The notes below the pieces were generated by a model. The model saw nothing but the letters and a program-made list of their open reading frames with translations, had not been told where the DNA came from and ran no database searches. Positions 8,634 through 18,826 of a DNA stretch of 64,000 nucleotides are shown in pieces. Source of the stretch: Streptomyces sp. NBC_01591 (GTDB lineage Bacteria; Actinomycetota; Actinomycetes; Streptomycetales; Streptomycetaceae); the NCBI RefSeq assembly GCF_035918155.1, contig NZ_CP109327.1:1984001-2048000 (forward strand). Direction: 5' to 3'. Position 1 is the stretch's first letter. Each line of letters begins with the position of its first letter. The position numbers and the translations under genes were made by a program.

Positions 8634-9112
8634 ATGACGCGCAACACCGGGAAAGCGGGCGCCGCTGAGCGGGCGGGGAAGAAGAAACGGAAGAAGAAGT
8701 CGGCCGGAGCCCGGGAGGCCATGCTGGACGCCCTCACCGAGGCGGCCCGTTACGGCGGCTCCGGGCTCGACGGCTTCCGGGTGGCCGAGAGCGGCGACGA
8801 CGATCCGGTCCTGGTGACGCCGAGGACCGGGCCCGGGACGCCTGGCGCGAGAACTATCCGTACGACCACAAGCTCGGCCGGAAGGCGTACGAGAAGTCCA
8901 GGCGCGCCCTGCAGATCGAACTGCTCAAGCTGCAGCACTGGGTGAAGGAGCGCGACCAGCGCATCGTCATCCTCTTCGAGGAGCGGGACGCGGCCGGCAA
9001 GGGCGGCACGATCAACCGTTTCACCGAGCACCTCAACCCCCGCGGCGCACGGGTCGTGGCGTTGGGGAAGCCCACCGAACGCGAACGCACCCAGTGGTAC
9101 TTCCAGCGGTGA
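8634..9112 (+). pseudogene. Polyphosphate kinase 2 remnant, frameshifted and truncated
   Basis: The frame opened at ATG 8634 gives a Lys-rich N-terminus and VAESGDDDPVLVTP. After about base 8820 the PPK2 sequence continues in another frame: WRENYPYDHKLGRKAYEKS, LQIELLKLQHWVKE, then the Walker-A region ILFEERDAAGKGGTINR and ERERTQWYFQR. One missing base in the ACGCCGAGG stretch explains the shift. The sequence stops at TGA 9110-9112, exactly where intact PPK2 continues to its Walker B and lid, so about half the enzyme is gone. PPK2 transfers phosphate between polyphosphate and nucleotides; this copy cannot. Confidence 0.85.
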
Positions 9113-9206
9113 TCAGCGCGAACCCGCCGGTGAACAGCTCGGCGAACAGCGCCGCCTGCGGCCCGTACATGATGGTCGGGAAGCAGCTGGTGACGAAGGT
9201 GCCGGC
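9110..9206 (-). pseudogene. Fragment of an MFS (metabolite:H+ symporter type) transporter
   Basis: Read on the minus strand, these bases encode GTFVTSCFPTIMYGPQAALF and then AELF, which resembles the transmembrane motif (YGPQAA...ELFPTR) of metabolite:H+ symporter MFS proteins. There is no start, stop or flanking sequence of such a gene. The scrap abuts the broken ppk2 on one side and the ADH stop codon on the other, which fits a deletion that joined two unrelated genes. Confidence 0.55.
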
Positions 9207-10288
9207 TAGAAGACCACCAGGGCCCTTCCCCCCTTGCCCGCGATCATGTTGTCGAACGCCGCCGGGATGCCGTCGAGGGTGATGCGCTCCGTCACCAGGG
9301 CGCCCAGGTCGAGCCGTCCCTCCCGGACATGGGCGGCCAGGACGGGCAGGTCCCGCGCGGGGTCGGCGTTGCCGTAGACGCAGCCGGAGAGGGTGCGTCC
9401 CCAGTGGAAGAGCTCCAGGGCGTTGAAGGTGACCTGCTGGTCCTTGCCGCCGATGCCGACGACCGTGGTCCGGCCGCCGCGGCGGGTCGACTCCCAGGCG
9501 GTACGGATGGTGGCGGCGCGGCCCACGCACTCGATGGCGGCGTCCACCCCCTGCTTGTCCGTGAGGGCCCGGATCTCACGGGCGGTGTTCTCCGAGGCGA
9601 CCACGTAGTCGGTGGCGCCCGCCCGGCGGGCCAGCTCCTCCTTCTGCGGGGAGACGTCGACCGCGACGATGCGCGAGGCGCCGGCGATGCGGGCCGCCTG
9701 GAGCGCGGCCAGACCCACTCCCCCGGCGCCGAACACGGCCACCGTCTCGCCCTCGCGCAGCCGCGCCGAGTGGTGGACGGCGCCGTATCCGGTGAGGACC
9801 GCACAGCCCAGGAGGGCGGCGTCGGTGAGCGGGATACCGTCCGGGACGGGCAGGACGCAGCCTGCGGGAACCACCGTCTCCTCGGCGAACGCGGCGACGT
9901 TGAGACCGGGGTGCAGCTCGCTGCCGTCGTCCGTACGCCGGGCGTGCACGGCACCCGCACCGTTCAGGGCATTCGCGCACAGCCAGACCTCGCCCAGCGC
10001 ACAGGCATGGCAACTTCCGCAGGAGGGCGCCCAGTTGAGCACGACGCCGTCGCCCGGCGCCACATGGGTGACGCCCTCGCCGACCGCGACGACGGTGCCC
10101 GCGCCCTCATGGCCGAGGACGGCGGGGACGGGCACCCGCATGGTGCCGTTGGACAGCGAGAGGTCGGAGTGGCAGACGCCGGCGGCGGCGAGAGCGACCC
10201 TCACCCGGCCGGGGCCGGGCTCCGGGAGTTCGATGTCGGTGATCTCCAGGGGAGCTCCGACGGCGGGCAGTACGGCGGCGCGGACCAC
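9206..10288 (-). CDS. Zinc-dependent alcohol dehydrogenase (medium-chain family)
   Basis: A 360-residue MDR alcohol dehydrogenase. The catalytic zinc site is C-H in AGVCHSD and GHEGAGTV; the structural zinc loop is CGSCHACALGEVWLC, and the Rossmann fold has GAGGVGLAALQ. It resembles class III-type bacterial ADHs that oxidise alcohols (or hydroxymethyl-thiol adducts) with NAD. The GTG start at 10288 is nine bases behind AAGGAG. It lies 56 bases downstream of the aldehyde dehydrogenase on the same strand, so the two probably form an alcohol-to-aldehyde-to-acid operon under the TetR site at 11781-11797. Confidence 0.9.
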   Translation of the reverse strand: MVRAAVLPAVGAPLEITDIELPEPGPGRVRVALAAAGVCHSDLSLSNGTMRVPVPAVLGHEGAGTVVAVGEGVTHVAPGDGVVLNWAPSCGSCHACALGEVWLCANALNGAGAVHARRTDDGSELHPGLNVAAFAEETVVPAGCVLPVPDGIPLTDAALLGCAVLTGYGAVHHSARLREGETVAVFGAGGVGLAALQAARIAGASRIVAVDVSPQKEELARRAGATDYVVASENTAREIRALTDKQGVDAAIECVGRAATIRTAWESTRRGGRTTVVGIGGKDQQVTFNALELFHWGRTLSGCVYGNADPARDLPVLAAHVREGRLDLGALVTERITLDGIPAAFDNMIAGKGGRALVVF

Positions 10289-10344
10289 GAACAGGCTCCT
10301 TGAGGGTCGGCAACGGGGAAACGCGGCGGTTCGGGGCGGAACGG

Positions 10345-11733
10345 TCAGAACTGCAGGGACTTGGTCTGGAGGTACTCCGCGAGCCCGTGGGAACCGAGTT
10401 CGCGGCCGACGCCGGACTGCTTGTAGCCGCCGAACGGGGCGAGCGGGTTGAACCGGCCGCCGTTGATGTCGACCTGCCCGGTGTCCATCCGCCGGGCGAA
10501 CGCCACCGCCTCCGCGTCGTCGCCCGCCCAGACCGCGCCCGCGAGACCGTACACGGTGCCGTTGGCGATGCGCAGGGCGTCGTCCTCGTCCTCGTAACGG
10601 ATGAGCGAGACGACGGGGCCGAAGATCTCCTCCTGGGCGATGGTCATCTCCGGGGTGACATCGGCGAACACGGTGGGGCTGACGAAGTAGCCCTGTTCGC
10701 GCGGGGCTTCGGGGCCGCCCGCGACGAGCCGGGCCCCCTCCGCCACGCCCTGCTCGATGTAGCCGCGCACCCGCGCGTGCTGCTTGGCGTTGACGAGGGG
10801 GCCGATGCGGTCGCCGTACTTGGCGGCGGCTTCCGCGGCGAGCGCGACCGCCTCGTCGTACTGCGAGGTGTGCACCAGCATGCGGGTCCAGGCGCTGCAC
10901 GTCTGGCCGGAGTTGCCCATGACGTTCGCGATGCCGACGCCGACGGCCTTGGCCAGGTCCGCGCTCGGCAGGATGACATTGGCGGACTTGCCGCCCAGTT
11001 CGAGGGCGACGCGCTTGACGGCCGCGCCGGCCGTGGCGCCGATCTGCCTGCCGACGGCGGTGGAGCCGGTGAACGAGACCAGGTCGACGCCGTCGTGCTC
11101 GGCCAGGGCCTGGCCGGCGACCGGGCCGAGACCGGTGACCAGGTTGAACACACCTGCGGGAATGCCCGCCTCATGGACGGCCTCGGCGAAGAGCTGGGCG
11201 GTAAGCGGGGTGTCCTCGGCGGGCTTGAGGACGACCGTGCAGCCCGCCGCGAGCGCGGGGGCGACCTTGGCGACGATCTGGTGCAGCGGGTAGTTCCACG
11301 GGGTGATCGCACCGACGACGCCGACCGGCTCGGCGTAGACGGTGGAGTTGCCGACCTTCTCCTCGAAGGCGTACGAGGCGGCGAGCTCGGCGTACGAGCC
11401 GGCCACCAGGACCGGCACGCCCGCGTGCACAGCCTGCGAGAAGGGCAGCGGCGCGCCGAGTTCGGCGGTGACGGTCTCGGCGATCTCGTCCTTGCGGGCG
11501 ACGAGCACGTCACGCAGGGCGGCGATCCGCGCGGCTCGCTCGGCGGGCGGGGTGGCCGCCCAGGCGGGGAGCGCGGCGCGGGCGGCCCGTACCGCGGCGT
11601 CGACGTCCTCGGCCCCGCCGGCCGGGACCTCGGCGATGACCTGTTCGTCCGCCGGGTTCACGACCGGGATCGTGTCCCGGCCGGCGGCGGGCCGCCAGGC
11701 CCCGTCGATGTACATGCCGTCGTGGGCCTTCAT
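10345..11733 (-). CDS. NAD(P)-dependent aldehyde dehydrogenase
   Basis: A 462-residue ALDH superfamily enzyme of normal length. Visible landmarks are the cofactor motif GAITPWNYPLHQ, the catalytic Glu in ALELGGKSAN, the nucleophile Cys in GNSGQTCSAWTRM and the C-terminal PFGGYKQSGVGRELG. It oxidises an aldehyde to the acid. The ATG at 11733 lies behind GGAGGAACAGCG. It is the first gene of a likely operon with the downstream zinc ADH. The 17-base inverted repeat at 11781-11797, shared with the acyl-CoA dehydrogenase/TetR region, sits about 50 bases upstream, which suggests joint control with beta-oxidation. Confidence 0.92.
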   Translation of the reverse strand: MKAHDGMYIDGAWRPAAGRDTIPVVNPADEQVIAEVPAGGAEDVDAAVRAARAALPAWAATPPAERAARIAALRDVLVARKDEIAETVTAELGAPLPFSQAVHAGVPVLVAGSYAELAASYAFEEKVGNSTVYAEPVGVVGAITPWNYPLHQIVAKVAPALAAGCTVVLKPAEDTPLTAQLFAEAVHEAGIPAGVFNLVTGLGPVAGQALAEHDGVDLVSFTGSTAVGRQIGATAGAAVKRVALELGGKSANVILPSADLAKAVGVGIANVMGNSGQTCSAWTRMLVHTSQYDEAVALAAEAAAKYGDRIGPLVNAKQHARVRGYIEQGVAEGARLVAGGPEAPREQGYFVSPTVFADVTPEMTIAQEEIFGPVVSLIRYEDEDDALRIANGTVYGLAGAVWAGDDAEAVAFARRMDTGQVDINGGRFNPLAPFGGYKQSGVGRELGSHGLAEYLQTKSLQF

Positions 11734-11780
11734 CGCTGTTCCTCCCGGACACGGTTGCGGACGAGATCGTCCGGAACCCA

Positions 11781-11797
11781 AACTAGCGCTGTTAGTT
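11781..11797. promoter_or_regulatory. TetR operator-like site upstream of the ALDH-ADH operon
   Basis: AACTAGCGCTGTTAGTT, with perfect outer arms AACTA and TAGTT. It matches AATTAGCACTGCTAGTT at 7086-7102 at 14 of 17 positions, and both are followed by T-runs. It lies about 48 bases upstream of the ALDH start. Confidence 0.65.
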
Positions 11798-11848
11798 TTC
11801 GGGCGCCATACAAACTTTCTTCATGGACGCCCGTCACGCCAGGGGCCG

Positions 11849-13735
11849 TCAGCCGAGTTCCGCGTGCTCCGCGCCGGGATTCTCGAACTGGGTGCGGTAC
11901 AGCTCCTCGTACCGGCCGCCCGCCGCAAGGAGTTCCTCGTGCGTGCCCCGCTCCACGATCTGCCCGTTCTCCACGACCAGGATGAGGTCGGCCGTCCGTA
12001 CTGTGGAGAGCCGGTGGGCGATCACGACCGCGGTGCGTCCGGCGAGCGCCTCGGTGAGTGCCTCCTGGACGGCCGCCTCGGAGGTGTTGTCCAGGTGGGC
12101 GGTGGCCTCGTCGAGGATGACGACGCGCTGGCGGGCCAGCAGCAGCCGGGCGATGGTCAGCCGCTGGCGTTCGCCGCCGGAGAGCCGGTAGCCGCGTTCG
12201 CCGACGACGGTGTCGAGCCCGTCGGGCAGCGAGGCGACGAGACCGTCCAGGCGGGCCCGGCGCAGCGCGTCCCAGAGGTCCTCCTCGGTGGCTCCGGGGC
12301 GGGCGAGCAGCAGGTTGGCGCGCACCGACTCATGGAAGAGGTGGCCGTCCTGGGTGACCATGCCGAGGGTGTCGCGCAGGGTGTCGGCGGTCAGGTCGCG
12401 TACGTCGACGCCGCCGATGCGTACCGCGCCCTCGTCCGTGTCGTACAGCCGCGGCAGCAGTTGGGCGATGGTCGACTTGCCCGCGCCGGACGAGCCGACG
12501 AGTGCCACCGTCTGGCCGGGTTCGGCGCGGAAGGAGACCCCGCGCAGGACTTCGTCGCCGCCGCGGGTGTCGAGGCTCGCGACGTCCTCCAGCGAGGCGA
12601 GCGAGACCTTGTCGGCGGAGGGGTAGCCGAACCGCACCTGGTCGAACTCGACGGACACCGGTCCGTCCGGGACCGCGCGGGCGTCCGGCTTCTGGTCGAT
12701 GAGCGGCTTGAGGTCGAGGACCTCGAAGACCCGCTCGAAGCTGACGAGCGCGCTCATCACCTCGACCCGCGCCCCGGCGAGTGCGGTGAGCGGTGCGTAC
12801 AGCCGGGTCAGCAGGAGGGCCAGGGCCACGACCGCGCCCGCGTCGAGCTGCCCGCGCAGTGCGTAGAACCCGCCGAGCCCGTAGACCAGGGCGAGCGCCA
12901 GCGCGGAGACGAGGGTGAGGGCGGTGATGAACGCGGACTGGGCCATGGCCGTGCGTACGCCGATGTCGCGCACCCGGCCGGCCCTGACGGCGAATTCGTC
13001 GGACTCGTCGGCGGGGCGGCCGAAGAGTTTGATCAGGGTGGCGCCGGGTGCGGAGAAGCGCTCGGTCATCCGGGTTCCCATGGCGGCGTTGTGGGCCGCG
13101 GCCTCCCGCTGGAGCCTCGCCATCCGGGTGCCCATCCGCCGGGCCGGCAGCACGAACACCGGCAGCAGCACCAGGGCGAGGACGGTGATCTGCCAGGAGA
13201 TGGAGAGCATGACGCCGAGGGTGAGCAGCAGCGTCACGACGTTGCTGACGACCCCTGAGAGCGTGTTGCTGAAGGCGCGCTGGGCTCCGATGACGTCGTT
13301 GTTGAGGCGGCTGACGAGCGCGCCGGTGCGGGTCCGGGTGAAGAAGGCGACCGGCATGCGCTGCACATGGTCGAAGACGGCGGTGCGCAGATCGAGGATC
13401 AGGCCCTCGCCGAGATTGGCCGAGAGCCAGCGGCTGACCAGGCCGAGCGTGGCCTCCGCGACGGCGATCACGGCGATGAGGAGGGACAGCCGGGTGACGG
13501 TGCCCGACTCCTTGCCGGCCACGATGGCGTTCACGACGCGGCCGGCGAGGACGGGGGTGGCGACCGCGAGCAGCGCCGTCGCCACGCTCAGGATCAGGAA
13601 GAGGGCGACCCGGCGCCGGTGCGGGCGGGCGAACGCGGCGATGCGCCGCAGGGTGGTCCGGTCGAAGGGGCGTCGGTCCGCTTGCGCGTTCATGACGTTG
13701 TGGAGCTGTGTCCACGCCGTGGTTTCCATGCTCAT
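11849..13735 (-). CDS. ABC exporter, fused permease and ATPase
   Basis: A 628-residue half-transporter: six membrane helices (about residues 40-330), then an ABC ATPase with Walker A GSSGAGKST, signature LSGGERQR, Walker B VVILDEAT and the H-loop IAHRLST. Such type IV exporters work as homodimers that expel drugs, lipids or peptides. A MerR/SoxR-like promoter (13742-13772) points its -10 so that transcription would start at, or within a base or two of, the ATG at 13735, suggesting a leaderless mRNA. With soxR in this window, a SoxR-controlled efflux pump for redox-active compounds is a reasonable inference. Confidence 0.92.
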   Translation of the reverse strand: MSMETTAWTQLHNVMNAQADRRPFDRTTLRRIAAFARPHRRRVALFLILSVATALLAVATPVLAGRVVNAIVAGKESGTVTRLSLLIAVIAVAEATLGLVSRWLSANLGEGLILDLRTAVFDHVQRMPVAFFTRTRTGALVSRLNNDVIGAQRAFSNTLSGVVSNVVTLLLTLGVMLSISWQITVLALVLLPVFVLPARRMGTRMARLQREAAAHNAAMGTRMTERFSAPGATLIKLFGRPADESDEFAVRAGRVRDIGVRTAMAQSAFITALTLVSALALALVYGLGGFYALRGQLDAGAVVALALLLTRLYAPLTALAGARVEVMSALVSFERVFEVLDLKPLIDQKPDARAVPDGPVSVEFDQVRFGYPSADKVSLASLEDVASLDTRGGDEVLRGVSFRAEPGQTVALVGSSGAGKSTIAQLLPRLYDTDEGAVRIGGVDVRDLTADTLRDTLGMVTQDGHLFHESVRANLLLARPGATEEDLWDALRRARLDGLVASLPDGLDTVVGERGYRLSGGERQRLTIARLLLARQRVVILDEATAHLDNTSEAAVQEALTEALAGRTAVVIAHRLSTVRTADLILVVENGQIVERGTHEELLAAGGRYEELYRTQFENPGAEHAELG

Positions 13736-13741
13736 GGGAGG

Positions 13742-13772
13742 AACGTACGACCTCCAGTGGACTTGAGGTCAA
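13742..13772 (-). promoter_or_regulatory. MerR/SoxR-type promoter of the ABC exporter
   Basis: Read on the minus strand: -35 TTGACC (13772-13767), a 19-base spacer and -10 TACGTT (13747-13742). The spacer is filled by a 22-base dyad, GACCTCAAGT-CC-ACTGGAGGTC, whose arms match at 9 of 10 bases. Over-long 19-base spacers with a central dyad are the hallmark of MerR-family activation, and CCTCAAG arms resemble SoxR boxes. The expected start point coincides with the exporter ATG. Confidence 0.75.
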
Positions 13773-13811
13773 CGGCCGGGTTCCAGCGGCAGCAAGGTGT
13801 CAGGCGCGGCA

Positions 13812-13926
13812 GGTGCCGGGCGGCGGGCGCGGTCGGTGCCAGGTGGCGGGCGCGGTCGGTGCCAGGTGGCGGGCGCGGTCGGTGCCAGGTGGCGGGCGCG
13901 GTCGGCGTCAGGTGGCGGGCGCGGTC
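13812..13926. repeat. 23-bp tandem repeat, five copies
   Basis: Five head-to-tail copies of a 23-base unit starting GGTGCCAGGTGGCGGG, at 13812, 13835, 13858, 13881 and 13904, plus a partial sixth. Copies 2-4 are identical; the first and fifth differ by a few bases. It lies between the ABC exporter promoter and the stop of the broken MFS gene. There are no spacers, so it is not a CRISPR array. Copy number is likely to vary between strains. Confidence 0.85.
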
Positions 13927-13930
13927 GGCG

Positions 13931-14746
13931 TCAGCTGCGGTTCAGGTCGGTGGAGCGCGGCCGGGGCCTGGGTGCCGGTACGGCCGGGGCTCCACCGGCC
14001 TTCCGGGCCCGCCCGCCGCGTACGCCCAGCCCCGCCGCCGCGATCAGGAGGGCGCCGAGCATGACGAACGGCGCCGCGGTGCCCGCCACCCCGGCGATCG
14101 GCCCGGCGGACGCGGGGGCCGCGACCTGCCCCAGACGGTTTCCGGTCAGCCGGAGTGCGAGCGCGGTGGACCGGGCCTCCGGCGGGGCGGCCTGGGCGAG
14201 TGCGCTCGTACGGGCCATGGCGCCGTCCCGCTCGGAGATCAGGTACCCCGCGGCGATCGGGCCGATGAGCCGGCCGAGGGAGGCGCCGATGGTGAAGTGC
14301 CCGAAGTTGCGGTCCTGTTCGGCCGGGGCGGACTGGCGGGCGACGATCGACTGGGTGCCGATGACGAAGCAGAGGTGGCCGAGCCCCATCACCCCGCTCC
14401 AGGCGGCCATCGCGGTCAGCGGCCCGCCCGGCCGCTCAGGCGCAGCCGCCCGCGATCAGGACGACACCGAAGGGCAGCAGGGGCGCGCAGCGACCGTGGT
14501 CGGTCCGGCGCCCGGGCGGGGCGGCGGCGAAGAGCGGGAAGAGCGCGTACACCCCGGCGATCACACCGATGGCGCGCTCTTCCCCAAGCTCTCAACTCCG
14601 TTCGAGCAGGGGAGACCCCATTCGCCGAGCGAAAGAGCCCGGCAGGAGACGGCGGGCCGTGCCATCGACACCGCCCCCTGCGCGAAGGCGAAGACGATGA
14701 CGAGGCGCAGCAGCCAGCTCCTGCCGGGTTCCTGGACGGTGCGCAC
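13931..14746 (-). pseudogene. Major facilitator superfamily transporter, broken by a repeat insertion and a second frameshift
   Basis: Three pieces in different frames form one MFS protein. From GTG 14746: a first helix (LLRLVIVFAFAQGAVSMARP) up to RALSLG; after the repeat at 14581-14620, ERAIGVIAGVYALFPLFAAA and LLPFGVVLIAGG in another frame; finally a C-terminal half (GLGHLCFVIGTQSIVARQ ... LIGPIAAGYLISERDGA) to the stop at 13931. The repeat shifts the frame into a TGA, and a second lesion lies near 14420-14450. The GTG begins two bases after the CitMHS stop (TGA-CC-GTG), so it was once coupled to that transporter. Confidence 0.8.
14581..14620. repeat. Second copy of the Streptomyces palindromic repeat, disrupting an MFS gene
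   Basis: Begins TCCCCAAGCTCTCAACTCCG and continues TTCGAGCAGGGGAGACCCC, aligning along its whole length with the copy at 6594-6632. This copy shifts the reading frame of the MFS gene. Confidence 0.7.
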
Positions 14747-14748
14747 GG

Positions 14749-16188
14749 TCAGATGATGCCGAACAGGAGGCCGGCGCAGAGGACCACCAGCGAGGTGAGC
14801 GCGGCCCACTTGACGGTGAACCTGGTGTGGTCGCCGAATTCGACCTTCGCCATGCCGACGAGCACATAGACGGCCGGGACGAGCGGGGACGACATGTGCA
14901 GGGGCTGGCCGACCAGGGAGGCGCGGGCGATCTCCAGCGGGGAGACACCGTGGGCGGCACCCGCCTCGGCGAGCACCGGGACGACGCCGAAGTAGAAGCC
15001 GTCGTTCGACATGAAGTACGTCAGCGGGATGCTGAGGATGCCGGTGACGATCGCCATGTGCGGACCCATGCCGCCGGGGATCGCGCCGACGAGCCAGTCG
15101 GCCATGTGCTCGACCATGCCCGTGCCGGTGAGGACGCCGGTGAAGACGGCAGCCGCGAAGACCATGCCGGAGACATTGAGGACGTTGTCGGCGTGGGCGG
15201 CGATCCGGGCCCGCTGGTCGGGCATGTGGGGGAAGTTGACGGTGAGGGCGAGGGCCGCGCCGAGCAGGAAGAGCACCGGGATCGGCATCAGTTCCATGAT
15301 CATCGCGGTGAGCAGGGCGATGGTGAGGCCCGCGTTGAACCAGTAGAGCTTGGGGCGCAGGGTGGCCCGGTTCGGGTCCAGGCCCTTGAAGCCCTCGTTC
15401 TCGTTCGCTCCCGCGTTCTCCGCCGCGTCGCGGTCCGCACCCGTGCCCGTACCCGTACCCGTACCGGCTCCGCCGGAGTTCTTGCGGGTACGGTCGCTGC
15501 CGCCGCCCGCCCCGACGAGAACGGTCTCCGACTCCGTGGCCGGCTCGGTGGCCAGCACCTCGTCCAGGGTGAGCATGCCGAGCCGCTTGCGCTCGCGCCG
15601 GCCCAGCACGACGGCGAGGAGCAGAACCGCGACCAGTCCGATGCCGAGCGCCGGGATCATCGGGACGAAGATGTCGCCCGCGTCGAGCTTGAGCGCGGTG
15701 GCGGCGCGGGCGGTGGGGCCGCCCCAGGGAAGGGTGTTCATGACGCCGTTCGCCGTGGCGGCGACACCGGTCATCACGACCAGGCTCATCTTGAGGCGCT
15801 TGTAGAGCGGATACATCGCCGAGACGGTGATCATGAAGGTGGTGGAGCCGTCACCGTCGAGGGAGACGATGGCGGCGAGCACCGCGGTACCGACCACGAT
15901 CCGCATCGGGTCGGCCTTGCAGAAGCGCAGGATGCCCCGCACGATCGGGTCGAAGAGGCCGACGTCGATCATCACGCCGAAGTAGACGATGGCGAACATC
16001 AGCATCGCGGCGGTCGGGGCCAGATTGCCGACGCCTTCGATGACGTAGTCACCGAGCTTCGCGCCCTGCCCGACGGCGACGCAGAACAGCGCGGGAATCA
16101 GGACCAACGCCGCGATCGGCGACATCTTCTTCATCATGATCAGGACCAGGAAGGTCGCAATCATGGCGAAGCCGAGGATTGTCAGCAT
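14749..16188 (-). CDS. CitMHS-family citrate-metal:H+ symporter
   Basis: A 479-residue polytopic membrane protein with about 12 helices, starting with MLTILGFAMIATFLVLIMMK. The conserved SLDGDGSTTFMIT and LPWGGPTARA segments identify the CitMHS family, which imports citrate complexed with a divalent metal together with protons. A hydrophilic central loop (about residues 215-270) is low-complexity, with GTGTGTGTG from a hexanucleotide repeat and Asn/Glu-rich sequence. The gene is followed two bases after its stop by the GTG of a broken MFS transporter. The 132 bases upstream contain a direct repeat CGAGCAA-TA-CGAGCAA (16284-16299) of unknown role. CitMHS genes are often controlled by a citrate two-component system; none is seen here. 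Confidence 0.9.
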   Translation of the reverse strand: MLTILGFAMIATFLVLIMMKKMSPIAALVLIPALFCVAVGQGAKLGDYVIEGVGNLAPTAAMLMFAIVYFGVMIDVGLFDPIVRGILRFCKADPMRIVVGTAVLAAIVSLDGDGSTTFMITVSAMYPLYKRLKMSLVVMTGVAATANGVMNTLPWGGPTARAATALKLDAGDIFVPMIPALGIGLVAVLLLAVVLGRRERKRLGMLTLDEVLATEPATESETVLVGAGGGSDRTRKNSGGAGTGTGTGTGADRDAAENAGANENEGFKGLDPNRATLRPKLYWFNAGLTIALLTAMIMELMPIPVLFLLGAALALTVNFPHMPDQRARIAAHADNVLNVSGMVFAAAVFTGVLTGTGMVEHMADWLVGAIPGGMGPHMAIVTGILSIPLTYFMSNDGFYFGVVPVLAEAGAAHGVSPLEIARASLVGQPLHMSSPLVPAVYVLVGMAKVEFGDHTRFTVKWAALTSLVVLCAGLLFGII

Positions 16189-16320
16189 GTGGATACCTAT
16201 CGCTCACCCTTGAACTCCCACCGGACTCGGCGGTGCGGATGACGTTAGGGCGCGTCTCGCAGCGTTAACAAGATGTTGACATGCGAGCAATACGAGCAAA
16301 ACCCCAGGTCAACACAGGGG

Positions 16321-18693
<2,373 letters not shown>

Positions 18694-18752
18694 GGGCCCT
18701 CCCCGGGGCGGCGACAGCGGTGGCGCGCGTACGTGGGCAAGCACGGCGAGCA

Positions 18753-18764
18753 TACCGACCGGTA
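18753..18764. promoter_or_regulatory. Inverted repeat upstream of the molybdopterin oxidoreductase
   Basis: TACCGACCGGTA, perfect 5-base arms TACCG/CGGTA around AC, 60 bases upstream of the oxidoreductase start and between it and the stop of the TetR gene on the same strand. It is a short but typical TetR operator shape and a candidate site for the adjacent regulator. Confidence 0.45.
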
Positions 18765-18826
18765 CGCACGGCGGGGAGGCATTGTCGCGACAAGGTTGCC
18801 GGGGGAGGCCGGACGGCGCCGCGCGG

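Noticed and set aside
13812..13926. CRISPR array
   Set aside because: Units are directly adjacent with no unique spacers, and no cas gene is present.
16284..16299. Direct repeat CGAGCAA-TA-CGAGCAA upstream of CitMHS as a regulator site
   Set aside because: Short, not symmetric, found once, and no regulator gene is adjacent; noted only in the CitMHS entry.
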